From assembly GCF_018417635.1 (NCBI RefSeq), contig NZ_CP071007.1, positions 2,046,501 to 2,110,500 of the forward strand: a stretch of DNA of 64,000 nucleotides, written 5' to 3'. This stretch comes from Pseudomonas sp. SORT22. Lineage in GTDB: Bacteria > Pseudomonadota > Gammaproteobacteria > Pseudomonadales > Pseudomonadaceae. The notes beneath the pieces are model-generated. The model was not told the DNA's origin. It was given only the letters and a program-made list of their open reading frames with translations, and made no database searches. This document shows, one piece after another, positions 35,848-45,324 of the stretch (positions within the stretch are counted from its first letter, which is position 1; each line of letters opens with the position of its first letter). The position numbers were made by a program, and so were the translations under genes.

Positions 35848-38508
35848 GTGAGCATGAGCAATTCCGAACGCGCTGATGCGTTGTTGGCCGGGCTGCCGCG
35901 CGAAGGGCGCGGCCGGCTCAAGGTATTTCTGGGGGCGGCACCGGGGGTAGGCAAGACCTACGCCATGCTCCAGGCCGCCCATGCCCAGCTGCGCCAGGGC
36001 GTGGCGTTGCTGGCGGCGGTGGTCGAAACCCATGGCCGCGCCGAGACCGAGGCGCTGCTCGGCGGCTTGCCCCAGCAGCCGCTGCTACGCAGCGAATACC
36101 GCGGCATGCTGCTGGAAGAAATGGACCTCGACGGCCTGCTCAAGGCCCGTCCGCAACTGGTGCTGGTCGACGAGCTGGCCCACAGCAACGCCCCCGGCAG
36201 CCGCCATGCCAAGCGCTGGCAGGATGTCCAGGAACTGCTGGCCGCCGGCATCGACGTCTACACCACGGTCAACGTCCAGCACCTGGAAAGCCTCAACGAC
36301 CAGGTGCGTGGCATTACCGGTGTGCAGGTGCGCGAAACCCTGCCCGACTGGGTGCTGCAGGAAGCCTTCGAGCTGGTGCTGATCGACCTGCCGCCGCGCG
36401 AACTGCTCGAGCGCCTGCGCGAGGGCAAGGTCTACGTGCCGGAGCAGGCACGGGCGGCGATCGATGCATTCTTCACCCAGACCAACCTTACCGCCTTGCG
36501 CGAGCTGGCCATGCAAACCGCTGCGGCCCAGGTCGATGCCGACCTGGCCCACGGTTACCGCCAGCTTGGCCAGGATGCGCCGGCCTTGCGCGGGCGTTTG
36601 CTGGTTGGCGTCGATGGCGATGCCCAGGCCGAACGCCTGGTGCGTCACGCCAGCCGGGTGGCGCAGCGGCGTCATCTGCCGTGGACCCTGGTGCACGTCG
36701 ACAACGGCCGGCTACGTGACGAAACCGCGCGCCAGCGCTTGCAGGCGGCCCAGCAACTGGCCGAACGGCTGGGCGGCGAAGTGGTGCTGCTGCGCGCCGG
36801 CGAGGTGGCCAAGACCCTGATCCAGCATGCCCTGGAACGCCGCGCCAGCCTGGTGCTGGTCGGCCAGTCGCGCGATCGCCTGCGCCGGCGGTTGTTCGGC
36901 GCTGGCGTGGCGACGCGCTTGCTGCGCGATGCCCACGGCCTGGAAATCAACGTGCTCGACCGCGACACTCAGCCCGAGCCGCCCAGTGCAGCGGCGAAAA
37001 AGGTCTGGGTCTGGCGTCATTACCTGTTGGCCTTCGCCGCCACGGTCCTGGCCACCGGCCTGGCCTGGGCGGTGGCCAGCGTGCTGGCGCTGCCGAACAT
37101 TTCGCTGGTGTTCCTCGCGGCGGTGTTGCTGGTGGCGGTGCGCAGCAGCCTGGGCCCGGCATTGGCCTGTGCAGTGATGTCGTTCCTGGCCTACGATTTT
37201 TTGTTCATCCCGCCGAATTTCTCCTTCAGCATCCAGCGTGAAGAAGACGTACTGACCTCGCTGTTCTTCCTGTTGATGGCGGCGCTTACCGGCAACCTGG
37301 CGGCGCGCCAGCGCCGGCAATTGCAGGCTTTGCGCGAAACCCAGGAGCAGACCAGCCAGTTGCTCGACCTGTCGCGCAAGCTCACCGCTGCCACCGATCG
37401 CCAGGCGGTATTCACCGCCGCCGGCCAGCACCTGGATGGCTGGCAGGACCTGCAGGTGTGCCTGCTCGAGCGCGACGCCGAAGGCCGTCTGCAGGTGGCC
37501 AGCGGCGGCAACCTGCAGTTCAGCGACAACGAGCGTGCCGCCGCCGACTGGGCCTGGCAGCACGACCAGGCCGCGGGTCTGGGCAGCGATACCCTGCCTA
37601 ACGGTCGTTGGTGGTGGTGGCCGCTGTCGGTGGACGATGCGCGTCTGGCGCTGCTCGGCGTGCGCCCGCACAAGGGCGAGCAACTCACCGCTCAGCATCG
37701 GCGCCTGCTCAAGGCCCTGAGCCAGCCGCTGGCCCAGGCCCTGGCGCGGGCGCGCTTGGCCGAGCAGCTGGAATCGGCGCGTTTGCACGGCGAAACCGAG
37801 CAACTGCGCAGCGCCTTGCTGGCCTCGGTGTCCCACGACCTGCGCACGCCGCTGACCGCCATGCGCGGCAGCATCGACAGCCTGCTGGCCCTCGGCGAGG
37901 CGATCCCCAAGGCCGACCGCCAGGAACTGCTTGAAGGCACCCGCAATGAAGCCGAGCGCCTGGATCGCTATATCCAGAACTTGCTCGACATGACCCGCCT
38001 GGGCCATGGCGGCCTCAAGCTTGCGCGCGACTGGGTGGCGCCCGGCGACATCGTCGGCAGCGCCCTGAACCGCCTGCGGGTGGTGCTGGCGCCGTTGCAG
38101 CTGCGCACCGAAGTGCCGGCCGACCTGCCGCTGTTGTTCGTGCACGCGGCGTTGATCGAGCAGGCGCTGATCAATGTGCTGGAGAATGCCGCGCGCTTTT
38201 CGCCGGCGGCTGGCCGCCTGGACCTGCAGGTCAGCGTCGACGGCGAGTTGCTGTGCTGTGCCGTCAGTGATGAAGGCCCGGGCATTCCCGAAGCCGACCG
38301 CGAGCGGATTTTCGACATGTTCTATACCGCCGCGCGTGGTGATCGAGGCGGGCAGGGCACGGGGCTGGGCCTGGCGATCTGCCAGGGCATGATCGGCGCC
38401 CACGGTGGGCACATCCGCGTCGCTGACGGTATCGATGGCAAGGGCACCTGCATCACTCTATGCTTGCCGCTGCCGACCCAACCCGAGCCTGAAAGCGAAG
38501 CCCCATGA
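35848..38508 (+). CDS. kdpD: KdpD, K+-sensing histidine kinase
   Basis: The 886-residue kinase has a cytoplasmic KdpD domain with Walker A G-A-A-P-G-V-G-K-T (29-37) and LVDELAHSNAPG, a universal-stress-protein domain (about 248-370), four closely spaced membrane helices (about 395-480), a GAF-like segment, then HisKA with the phospho-acceptor H663 (SVSHDLRTPLTAM) and HATPase_c (NVLENAARFSP, DEGPGIP, GTGLGLAIC). It senses low K+ or osmotic change and phosphorylates KdpE. GTG 35848 is the likely start, with TAAGGA overlapping the kdpC stop. Confidence 0.96.
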   Translation: MSMSNSERADALLAGLPREGRGRLKVFLGAAPGVGKTYAMLQAAHAQLRQGVALLAAVVETHGRAETEALLGGLPQQPLLRSEYRGMLLEEMDLDGLLKARPQLVLVDELAHSNAPGSRHAKRWQDVQELLAAGIDVYTTVNVQHLESLNDQVRGITGVQVRETLPDWVLQEAFELVLIDLPPRELLERLREGKVYVPEQARAAIDAFFTQTNLTALRELAMQTAAAQVDADLAHGYRQLGQDAPALRGRLLVGVDGDAQAERLVRHASRVAQRRHLPWTLVHVDNGRLRDETARQRLQAAQQLAERLGGEVVLLRAGEVAKTLIQHALERRASLVLVGQSRDRLRRRLFGAGVATRLLRDAHGLEINVLDRDTQPEPPSAAAKKVWVWRHYLLAFAATVLATGLAWAVASVLALPNISLVFLAAVLLVAVRSSLGPALACAVMSFLAYDFLFIPPNFSFSIQREEDVLTSLFFLLMAALTGNLAARQRRQLQALRETQEQTSQLLDLSRKLTAATDRQAVFTAAGQHLDGWQDLQVCLLERDAEGRLQVASGGNLQFSDNERAAADWAWQHDQAAGLGSDTLPNGRWWWWPLSVDDARLALLGVRPHKGEQLTAQHRRLLKALSQPLAQALARARLAEQLESARLHGETEQLRSALLASVSHDLRTPLTAMRGSIDSLLALGEAIPKADRQELLEGTRNEAERLDRYIQNLLDMTRLGHGGLKLARDWVAPGDIVGSALNRLRVVLAPLQLRTEVPADLPLLFVHAALIEQALINVLENAARFSPAAGRLDLQVSVDGELLCCAVSDEGPGIPEADRERIFDMFYTAARGDRGGQGTGLGLAICQGMIGAHGGHIRVADGIDGKGTCITLCLPLPTQPEPESEAP

Positions 38509-39197
38509 GCCAGAGCGCGACCCTGCTGGTCATCGATGACGAACCGCAAATCCGCAAGTTCCTGCGTATCAGCCTGAGCTCCCAGGGCTACAAGGTAGTG
38601 GAAGCCGGCAGCGGCGCCGAGGGCCTGACCCAGGCGGCACTGGCGCGCCCGGACCTGGTGGTGCTTGACCTGGGCCTGCCGGACATGGACGGCCAGCAGG
38701 TGCTGCGTGAATTGCGCGAGTGGAGCGCGGTGCCGGTGCTGGTGCTGTCGGTGCGTGCCAGTGAAGTCCAGAAGGTCGAAGCCCTGGACAACGGCGCCAA
38801 CGACTACGTCACCAAGCCCTTTGGCATTCAGGAATTCCTCGCTCGCGTACGCGCCTTGCTGCGCCAGGCGCCGCAGGCATCAGCCAGCGCCTCGGCGCTG
38901 AGCTTCGGGCCGTTGACCGTCGACCTGGCGTTTCGCAAGGTGACCCTGGACGGCGTCGAGGTGGCGCTGACGCGCAAGGAATATGCACTGCTGGCGCAGC
39001 TCGCCAGCCATCCCGGGCGGGTGATTACCCAGCAGCAACTGCTCAAGGACATCTGGGGGCCGACTCATGTCGACGACAGCCATTACCTGCGCATCGTCGT
39101 CGCCCATGTGCGCCAGAAGCTTGGCGATGACCCGACGGCGCCGCGGTTCATCGTGACTGAGCCCGGGGTGGGGTACAGGCTGATCGGACCGGAGTAG
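38505..39197 (+). CDS. kdpE: KdpE response regulator
   Basis: The 230-residue OmpR-type regulator has a receiver domain (phospho-acceptor D55 in VVLDLGLPD, D11/D12, K at KPFG) and a C-terminal winged helix (about 130-228). It overlaps kdpD by 4 bp (ATGA), showing translational coupling, and should bind the 31299-31315 repeat to switch on kdpFABC. An inverted REP pair follows the stop. Confidence 0.96.
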   Translation: MSQSATLLVIDDEPQIRKFLRISLSSQGYKVVEAGSGAEGLTQAALARPDLVVLDLGLPDMDGQQVLRELREWSAVPVLVLSVRASEVQKVEALDNGANDYVTKPFGIQEFLARVRALLRQAPQASASASALSFGPLTVDLAFRKVTLDGVEVALTRKEYALLAQLASHPGRVITQQQLLKDIWGPTHVDDSHYLRIVVAHVRQKLGDDPTAPRFIVTEPGVGYRLIGPE

Positions 39198-39200
39198 GGC

Positions 39201-39247
39201 CAAGCCCGCTCCCACAGCAAGTGTAGGAGCGGGCTTGCCCCGCGATG
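39201..39247. repeat. Inverted REP pair
   Basis: CAAGCCCGCTCC (39201-39212) and GGAGCGGGCTTG (39226-39237) are exact reverse complements with a 13-base spacer, followed by CCCCGCGATGC. It lies between convergent kdpE and the patatin-like gene and may act as a transcript end. Confidence 0.85.
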
Positions 39248-39257
39248 CTGTTAGTCA

Positions 39258-40298
39258 TCAACGCCGCTCCGCTTCATAGTTATCCAGCGTGTCCCGGGCA
39301 ATCTCCCGCCCCAGGGCGATCAGTTCCGGCGCCTTGTAGAACTCGAAAAACCGGCACACGCGCTTGGGCACGTTGATCAGTACATCCGGCGGGTAGCCGG
39401 CAATCTTGTACTGCGCAAGCGACGTTTGCATCACCTCGAAACTCTGGTTGATCAAGTCCAGCAATGACGCCGGCCCGACGTTGTCGATGATGAACGAACC
39501 GGTCGCCGATTTCGGCGCGCCTTCAATTTCTGGCGCTGCCGCCGGTTGCTGGGCTTCGGGGTCGGCAGCATCGCTGAGCCAGGGGTTGGGGATTTGCGCC
39601 GCCTCCGGTTGCAGGCCCTGCTCGATACGCATCAGTTGTTCGGCCGGTTTGCGCCGGAACGGCAAGTGCGAACCCAGCGAGTTGATCAGGTTGTCAAAGC
39701 GCAGCTTGAACGCCGCCGGGCGTTCGATCACTGGCAACTGGTACTGCTTCTGGTTGGTCGAGTTGAGGTTCACGGCGATGATCAGGTCGCAGTGGCTGGA
39801 CACCACCGGGATGATCGGCAAGGGGTTGAGGATGCCGCCGTCGACCAGCATGCGGTTGCCTTGCACCACGGGCGTGAACAGGCTGGGGATCGCCGCCGAG
39901 GCACGCATGGCCTGGTGCAGGCAGCCTTCCTGAAACCAGATTTCCTGCTGGTTGGTAAGGTCGGTGGCCACCGCCGTGTAGGGGATGCGCAGGTCTTCGA
40001 TGTTGATCTCGCCGACGATCTTGCGGATCTGGCCGAAGACTTTCTCACCACGGATCGCCCCCAGGCGAAAGCTCACGTCCACCAGGCGCAGGACGTCGAG
40101 GTAGTCCAGGCTTTCAATCCAGTTGCGGTATTCATCGAGCTTGCCGGCGGCATAAATTCCGCCAATCACCGCGCCCATGGAGCAGCCGGCGATACAGGCG
40201 ATGTCATAGCCACGGCGTTCGATTTCCTCGATCACGCCGATGTGTGCATAGCCCCGGGCCCCGCCCGAACCCAGAACCAGTGCGACGCGTTTTTTCAT
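39258..40298 (-). CDS. Patatin-like phospholipase (RssA-like)
   Basis: From ATG 40298 (GGGGAAG upstream) the 346-residue protein shows the patatin layout: oxyanion loop GSGGARGYAHIG near 10-21, the nucleophile motif G-C-S-M-G near 40-44, and the catalytic aspartate in DGGILNPLPI near 150-160. It should hydrolyse acyl esters such as phospholipids. A linker rich in Ala/Glu/Pro (about 230-265) and a C-terminal helical tail extend it beyond the core domain. There is no signal peptide, so it is cytoplasmic or peripheral. Confidence 0.9.
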   Translation of the reverse strand: MKKRVALVLGSGGARGYAHIGVIEEIERRGYDIACIAGCSMGAVIGGIYAAGKLDEYRNWIESLDYLDVLRLVDVSFRLGAIRGEKVFGQIRKIVGEINIEDLRIPYTAVATDLTNQQEIWFQEGCLHQAMRASAAIPSLFTPVVQGNRMLVDGGILNPLPIIPVVSSHCDLIIAVNLNSTNQKQYQLPVIERPAAFKLRFDNLINSLGSHLPFRRKPAEQLMRIEQGLQPEAAQIPNPWLSDAADPEAQQPAAAPEIEGAPKSATGSFIIDNVGPASLLDLINQSFEVMQTSLAQYKIAGYPPDVLINVPKRVCRFFEFYKAPELIALGREIARDTLDNYEAERR

Positions 40299-40456
40299 GA
40301 TGCTTCCCCGGTGTTCTGCTTCCATGGTCTAACAATGCGCCCAATTGTGTCTGTGCTTCAATCGTCACTGGCACTGGGCTACGCTGAACAGGGCACTTTT
40401 CTCGCTGTTTACCGTCGAAGTCGCCACCCTGAACTTTTTCTTTTGAGGTATTGCCG

Positions 40457-40735
40457 ATGAAAGCCTGGATTTGCCTGCCCCTGATTGCCCTGGTTCTGAC
40501 CGGTTGCGCTGGCAAGACAGCCTACCGCGACAGCTGCGCCAATCAGCTGGACTCGGCCTGGAAGGAGCTCGACCTGGCCAAGGCCGAAGGTTTCGCCGGT
40601 ACTGTCAGTTATTCAAAAGCCCTGTCGTTGTTGACCGGGGCCAAGACCCAGCAGCAGTTCGAAGCGTTCGAGGGCTGCAGCAAGAAGGCCGAGAAGGCTC
40701 GCTTCTACATTCGTGAATCTCGCGCCGGGCGCTGA
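40457..40735 (+). CDS. Small lipoprotein
   Basis: The 92-residue protein has a lipoprotein signal (LPLIALVLTGC, lipidated Cys at 17) and a short helical domain with two further cysteines (DSCANQLDSAWKELDLAKAE and FEGCSKKAEKARFYIRES). ATG 40457 follows GAGG; TTG 40451 is less likely. Function unknown. It is 14 bp before the CHAD gene and probably co-transcribed with it. Confidence 0.75.
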   Translation: MKAWICLPLIALVLTGCAGKTAYRDSCANQLDSAWKELDLAKAEGFAGTVSYSKALSLLTGAKTQQQFEAFEGCSKKAEKARFYIRESRAGR

Positions 40736-40749
40736 TACAGGAGTAGACC

Positions 40750-41520
40750 ATGTCGTCGGCCATGCTCGACCACGTCATTGCCCAGGTGCTGAGCCTGCAG
40801 GTGCGCCTTTTGGCCTGCCAGGCGCGCCTGGTTGCCGATACCGACAGCGAGGCGCTGCACGACCTGCGCATCGGCGTGCGGCGCTTGCGCAGTGTGTTGC
40901 GACCGTTACGGGCACTGCCCGGTGTCGATCAGCTGGAAGCTGCGGCCAAGGCCCTGGGCAGCTTGACGACGCCGTTGCGTGACCGTGAGGTACTGGCCGC
41001 GCAGCTGCTTGAGCGCCAGCAAGTGGCCGCGGCGCAGGCACGCCTGGCCCAGCGCCGGCAAACCTTCGCCAGCGTTGCCGCCAGTGCCGAACTGGCGCGC
41101 CTGCTGGCGATCATCGACGCCTTCCCGGTGTTCCTGCGCGCCGCCCAGCGCCAGGGCTTGATCCGCCGGCTGCAACAGCGCATCGACAAACGCCTGGTAA
41201 AACAGTGGAAGCAACTGCGTCAGGCCCTCGACGACCCGGCCCACGACCGCCATCGTCTGCGCCTGCTGATCAAACGGGTGCGCTACGCGGCTGAAGCCTA
41301 CCCGCAACTGCAGCACTCCAACTCGCGCCTGCAAAAGGCTCTCAAGCGTGCCCAGAGTGACCTGGGCAGTTGGCACGACCTGTTGCAGTGGCTGCTGCAG
41401 GCCGAGCAGCAACGCGATCTGGCGCCGTGCGTCAGCCATTGGCAAGCGCAGTTGGCCAAAGCCGAACAAGGCGCCGACGCCACCCTCGAACGCCTGCAGG
41501 CGCAGCTTGCGCAGCGATAG
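40750..41520 (+). CDS. CHAD-domain protein
   Basis: The 256-residue all-helical protein has the conserved-histidine alpha-helical domain signatures LHDLRIGVRRLRSVLRPLR (about 36-54) and HRLRLLIKRVRYAAEAY (about 165-181). CHAD domains bind polyphosphate through these His/Arg/Lys-rich helices. AGGAG lies before the ATG. No polyphosphate kinase, phosphatase or CYTH domain is adjacent, so its partner is unknown. Confidence 0.9.
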   Translation: MSSAMLDHVIAQVLSLQVRLLACQARLVADTDSEALHDLRIGVRRLRSVLRPLRALPGVDQLEAAAKALGSLTTPLRDREVLAAQLLERQQVAAAQARLAQRRQTFASVAASAELARLLAIIDAFPVFLRAAQRQGLIRRLQQRIDKRLVKQWKQLRQALDDPAHDRHRLRLLIKRVRYAAEAYPQLQHSNSRLQKALKRAQSDLGSWHDLLQWLLQAEQQRDLAPCVSHWQAQLAKAEQGADATLERLQAQLAQR

Positions 41521-41602
41521 CCCGCTGAAATGGCCGAAATGCGTGCTGTAGACCGCTTGCTGGCTGGTTAAGATCAGTTTTTTCCTGATCGCTGAGGTCG
41601 GC

Positions 41603-42403
41603 ATGAACTTCTCACAATTGCTCACGGCGGTCCGCCAGCATCCCCAGTCGGTAGTTATTGATTCCAGCTGGGCCCAGGGCCGCGCCTGTTTCGGCGGGCT
41701 GATGGCGGCCTTGCTGTATGAGGCCATGCTGGCCAAGACCTCGCCGGGGCGCCCGGTGCGTTCCCTGGCCATCACCTTTGTCGGCCCGGCCGAGCCGCAA
41801 ATGCCGATCAGTTTTGAAGTGGAACTGCTGCGCGAAGGCAAGGCGGTCAGTTCGCTGCTGGGCCGCGCCGTGCAGAACGGCCAGGTGGTTACCCTGATGC
41901 AGGGCAGCTTTGGCAGCGGCCGCGATTCGCTTATCGATGTTCCGGCCTTGCCGGCGGTAGACATGAAGCCGCTCGAGCAGTCGAGCACGGAGCTGCCGTA
42001 CATCAAGGGCGTGACCCCCGAGTTCATGCGCCATGTGTCACTGCGCTGGGCCATCGGCGGCATTCCGTTCAGCAACAACAAGTCCCGCGACATGGGCGGC
42101 TGGGTGCGTTTTCGCGACAGCGAACGGGAAGAGCCGATCAGCGAGGCGCACTTGCTGGCGCTGGTCGATGCCTGGCCGCCGACCTTGCTGTCACACCTGA
42201 ACAAGCCGGCGGCTGGCAGCACCCTGACCTGGACCATCGAGTTCATCCGGCCGGTGGCGAGCCTGACCACCCTGGACTGGTGCCGCTATCACGTCGAAAC
42301 CGAACATGCCCGCGATGGTTACGGGCATGCGGCGGCTGCGCTGTGGAGCGACAAGGGCGAGTTGCTGGCGCTCAGCCGCCAGACCGTAACAGTGTTCGGC
42401 TGA
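41603..42403 (+). CDS. TesB-like acyl-CoA thioesterase family protein
   Basis: The 266-residue protein has two hot-dog halves: the first with FGGLMAALLYEAM and VRSLAITFVGPAEP, the second with TLTWTIEFIRPVASLTTLDW and DGYGHAAAALWSDKGELLA. This is the layout of the TesB/4HBT_3 family, which hydrolyses acyl-CoA esters in the cytoplasm. The specific substrate cannot be read from sequence. It converges with the next gene, with 6 bp between. Confidence 0.85.
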   Translation: MNFSQLLTAVRQHPQSVVIDSSWAQGRACFGGLMAALLYEAMLAKTSPGRPVRSLAITFVGPAEPQMPISFEVELLREGKAVSSLLGRAVQNGQVVTLMQGSFGSGRDSLIDVPALPAVDMKPLEQSSTELPYIKGVTPEFMRHVSLRWAIGGIPFSNNKSRDMGGWVRFRDSEREEPISEAHLLALVDAWPPTLLSHLNKPAAGSTLTWTIEFIRPVASLTTLDWCRYHVETEHARDGYGHAAAALWSDKGELLALSRQTVTVFG

Positions 42404-42409
42404 CGCCAC

Positions 42410-42772
42410 TCAATGCCGGTGGCGGTCGCGCCAGGCGCGCCACCAGGCACCGCTGAGCACAAAGCGCGGGAAGGTGATGAACTGCTCCACCAGCAGGCGG
42501 CCGATGGCGTCCTGGCGGTTGGCGAACGGCTCGGGTTGCTGGGCCTCCAGGCGATGCCCCTGGCGTTGCAGGCCGAGCCCGGCGATCAGGGCGATGATGC
42601 CCACCGCCAGTTGCCCCAGGTCCAGCGAGAACAAACCGGACAGCACCAGCAGCACGCCGAGGATGAACAGCGGCACGGCAATCAGGTGCAGCACCAGGTT
42701 GGTCGGGTTGCGGTGGTTGTGGTGGTAGCCACGCCATTGCCAGGCGGGCAGGTTGGGCAGGCGTTTGCTCAT
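42410..42772 (-). CDS. Mpo1-like (DUF962) membrane protein
   Basis: The 120-residue protein begins near the N-terminus with YHHNHRNPTNLVLHLIAVPL, the H-x-x-x-x-N motif of the Mpo1/YGL010w family, then has two membrane helices (about 22-62) and an amphipathic C-terminal half. Eukaryotic Mpo1 is an Fe2+-dependent dioxygenase of phytosphingosine breakdown; the bacterial role is unknown. GAGGAAC precedes ATG 42772. Confidence 0.85.
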   Translation of the reverse strand: MSKRLPNLPAWQWRGYHHNHRNPTNLVLHLIAVPLFILGVLLVLSGLFSLDLGQLAVGIIALIAGLGLQRQGHRLEAQQPEPFANRQDAIGRLLVEQFITFPRFVLSGAWWRAWRDRHRH

Positions 42773-42848
42773 GGAAATGTTCCTCAGGGTCTTGCCTGAA
42801 GAATAGTGCGGCCCCGGTGAAGGGGCCAATCGATGGCGGCTATGACGC

Positions 42849-44327
42849 CTATAGCTTGAGCTGGCCGATGGCCTTGTTCAGCTCACCGGCCAGGGTCGCC
42901 AGCTCGCTGCTGGTGGTGGCCGAGTCGACAGTCTGCTGTACGGTCTCTTCGGTCACATCGCGGATGCTTACCACTGCCCGGTTCATTTCTTCGGCCACCT
43001 GGCTTTGCTGCTCGGCGGCCACGGCAATTTGCGTGTTGCTTTCGCGCATCTGTGCCACCGCGCTGGTGATTTCCGCCAGGGCGGCGCCGGCTTCCTGGGC
43101 CTGCTGTACGCAGTCGTCGGCCTTGAACGAGCTTTCCTGCATGAAGTCCACGGCGTCGCGGGTACCGGCCTGCAGCGCCGAGACCATGGTGGTGATTTCG
43201 TCGGTGGAGGCCTGTACGCGCTTGGCCAGGTTGCGCACCTCGTCGGCGACCACGGCAAAGCCGCGGCCCAGGTCACCGGCACGGGCGGCCTCGATGGCAG
43301 CGTTGAGGGCCAAAAGGTTGGTCTGTTCGGCAATGCTGTGGATCACCCCGACCACGCCGTTGATCTTCTGGCTGTCGTCGGCCAGTTGGCGAATCATCTC
43401 GGCGGTCTGCTGCACGCCGCTGGACAGCCCGGCAATCGAGGTCTGCACCCGGCTGACCACCTCCTGGCCACTGCCGGCCAGGGAGTCGGCGCTCTGCGAC
43501 AGGTCGCGGGTGGCGCCGGCGTGCTGGGCAATGTGGTAGACCGTGGCGGTCATTTCGTTGATGGCGGTGGCGGCCTGGTCGGTTTCGCTCTGTTGGCCGA
43601 GCATGCCGTGGCGCACATCGTTCATGCTCGCGGCCAGGCGCGCGGCGCCGGAATCCAGCTGCGCGGCAGTGCGCGCGACGGTGTTGACCACCCGGTGGTA
43701 GGTGGTCTGCATGGCATTGAAGGCGCTGGCCATCTGCCCGACCTCATCGCCACAGGCCAGCGGCACGCGGGCCGACAGGTCGCCGGTTTTTTCCACGTGC
43801 AGCATCACATCCTTGAGGGTGTTGAGCTGGCTGAGCAGAAAGCGGATCAACAATTGCGAGGCACAGAGCATCGCCAGCATCAGGATCAATACGCACACGG
43901 CGTAGTTGGTGAAGCGGTCGGTGAACACCTGGATCAGGCTGGGGGAGGGGGCGAGTACGGCAATCTGCTGGTCACCGCGGCTGATCACCTGGGCGCCGGT
44001 CAAAGGGTTCTCGCCCAGCAACGGCAAGCCTTCGAGTTCGACCCAGCCTTGGGCAGTGGCCAGTGCATCGAGGCTTTGCCCTTCAAATTGCGGTACCTGG
44101 CCGGGGCTGTAGGTCAGCCACAGGGCGTTGCTCGGCAAAGTTTGCCCGGCAGGCCAGGCGGCCAGCAACTGCGCCTCGGCTTCAGCTTTGCTTTGGGCGG
44201 TCTGGGCCCGCGCCTGTTGTTCCAGGTGCACGGCATAGAGCACCAGGAACAACGTAGTGACAAAGGCGACCGCGTTCACGGCCCAGAACTTGTATTTCAG
44301 GGAGATATTGCTAAGCCAGGCACCCAT
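42849..44327 (-). CDS. Methyl-accepting chemotaxis protein
   Basis: From ATG 44327 the 492-residue receptor has a first helix at about 18-36, a short (about 110-residue) periplasmic domain, a second helix at about 145-168, HAMP ([19 protein letters not shown]) and a full signalling domain with [20 protein letters not shown]. The small periplasmic domain shows no Cache motif that I recognise, so the ligand is unknown. It is separated from the upstream tatD gene by 86 bp. Confidence 0.9.
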   Translation of the reverse strand: MGAWLSNISLKYKFWAVNAVAFVTTLFLVLYAVHLEQQARAQTAQSKAEAEAQLLAAWPAGQTLPSNALWLTYSPGQVPQFEGQSLDALATAQGWVELEGLPLLGENPLTGAQVISRGDQQIAVLAPSPSLIQVFTDRFTNYAVCVLILMLAMLCASQLLIRFLLSQLNTLKDVMLHVEKTGDLSARVPLACGDEVGQMASAFNAMQTTYHRVVNTVARTAAQLDSGAARLAASMNDVRHGMLGQQSETDQAATAINEMTATVYHIAQHAGATRDLSQSADSLAGSGQEVVSRVQTSIAGLSSGVQQTAEMIRQLADDSQKINGVVGVIHSIAEQTNLLALNAAIEAARAGDLGRGFAVVADEVRNLAKRVQASTDEITTMVSALQAGTRDAVDFMQESSFKADDCVQQAQEAGAALAEITSAVAQMRESNTQIAVAAEQQSQVAEEMNRAVVSIRDVTEETVQQTVDSATTSSELATLAGELNKAIGQLKL

Positions 44328-44413
44328 GGTAGGTCTTCTCTGATTGAGCGGAAACATTGTTGGCAAGGTGCCATCATTGTGCCGACTCGATCATCAAGAC
44401 GTTTTGATATGCG

Positions 44414-45220
44414 TCAAATAATCGCGGGCAGGTTAAAGAAGGCCCGTGCCGTGGCGGTGCTGTGGGCGGCCAGTTGCTCGACGCTTTCGCCACGGTGCAG
44501 GGCCACTTCACGCAGCACTTCGGTGAGGAACGCCGGTTCGTTGCGCCCGCTTTTCGGTTTGGGCCGCAGGCTGCGCGGCAGCAGGTAGGGCGCATCGCTT
44601 TCGAGCATCAGGCGGCCTTGGGGGATGCTGCTGACCAGCGGGTGCAGGTGGGTGCCGCGGCGCTCGTCGCAGATCCAGCCGGTGATGCCGATGTGCAGGT
44701 CCAGGTCCAGGTAGCCGAACAACGCTGCGCGCTCGCCGGTAAAGCAGTGCACTACCGCTGCCGGCAGGCGGTCGCGAAAGTCCTTGAGGATCGCCAGCAG
44801 GCGTTCGCTGGCGTCGCGCTCGTGGAGGAACACCGGCATCTGCAACTCGACCGCCAGGGCCAGCTGTTCTTCCAGGGCCTTTTCCTGCTGCGGGCGCGGC
44901 GAAAAATCGCGGTTGAAATCCAGCCCGCATTCACCCACCGCCTGCACCCGCGGCTGTTCAAGCAAGGCCCGCAGCTGACGGCTGCTGGCACTGCTCCAGC
45001 TGCTGGCGTCATGGGGGTGCACGCCTGCGGTGCTGAACAGGTGCTGGGCGCTTTCATCGAGTTGCTGGCACAGCTCCAGGGCCTGTTCGCTGCCCTCAAG
45101 GCTGGTGCCGGTGACCATCATCTGCACCACCCCGGCGGCCAGGGCGCGTTCGAGAATTGCCTGGTGTTTGTCGGCAAAACTTGGGTTGGTCAGATTGACG
45201 CCGATGTCGATGAGTTGCAT
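44414..45220 (-). CDS. tatD: TatD metal-dependent deoxyribonuclease
   Basis: The 268-residue protein matches E. coli TatD nearly end to end in order of motifs: [13 protein letters not shown] at the N-terminus, [26 protein letters not shown] with the metal-binding glutamate, [24 protein letters not shown] and [10 protein letters not shown]. TatD is a magnesium-dependent 3'-5' exonuclease acting in DNA quality control. GAGGTAG precedes the ATG. It is divergent from the transglycosylase gene. Confidence 0.95.
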   Translation of the reverse strand: MQLIDIGVNLTNPSFADKHQAILERALAAGVVQMMVTGTSLEGSEQALELCQQLDESAQHLFSTAGVHPHDASSWSSASSRQLRALLEQPRVQAVGECGLDFNRDFSPRPQQEKALEEQLALAVELQMPVFLHERDASERLLAILKDFRDRLPAAVVHCFTGERAALFGYLDLDLHIGITGWICDERRGTHLHPLVSSIPQGRLMLESDAPYLLPRSLRPKPKSGRNEPAFLTEVLREVALHRGESVEQLAAHSTATARAFFNLPAII

Positions 45221-45324
45221 GGTGCTACCTCAGGCCGGAAGCCGGCCAGCATAACAAAGCTCGACCGAAATCGATAAAGCCAAGAACTTCAACGAGTTGT
45301 CGTGGTCTTTTGCGGTCAATTGTC

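Noticed and set aside
33097..36033. 978-codon open frame on the minus strand opposite kdpB-kdpD
   Set aside because: The same shadow effect; it crosses three real genes and has no start context.
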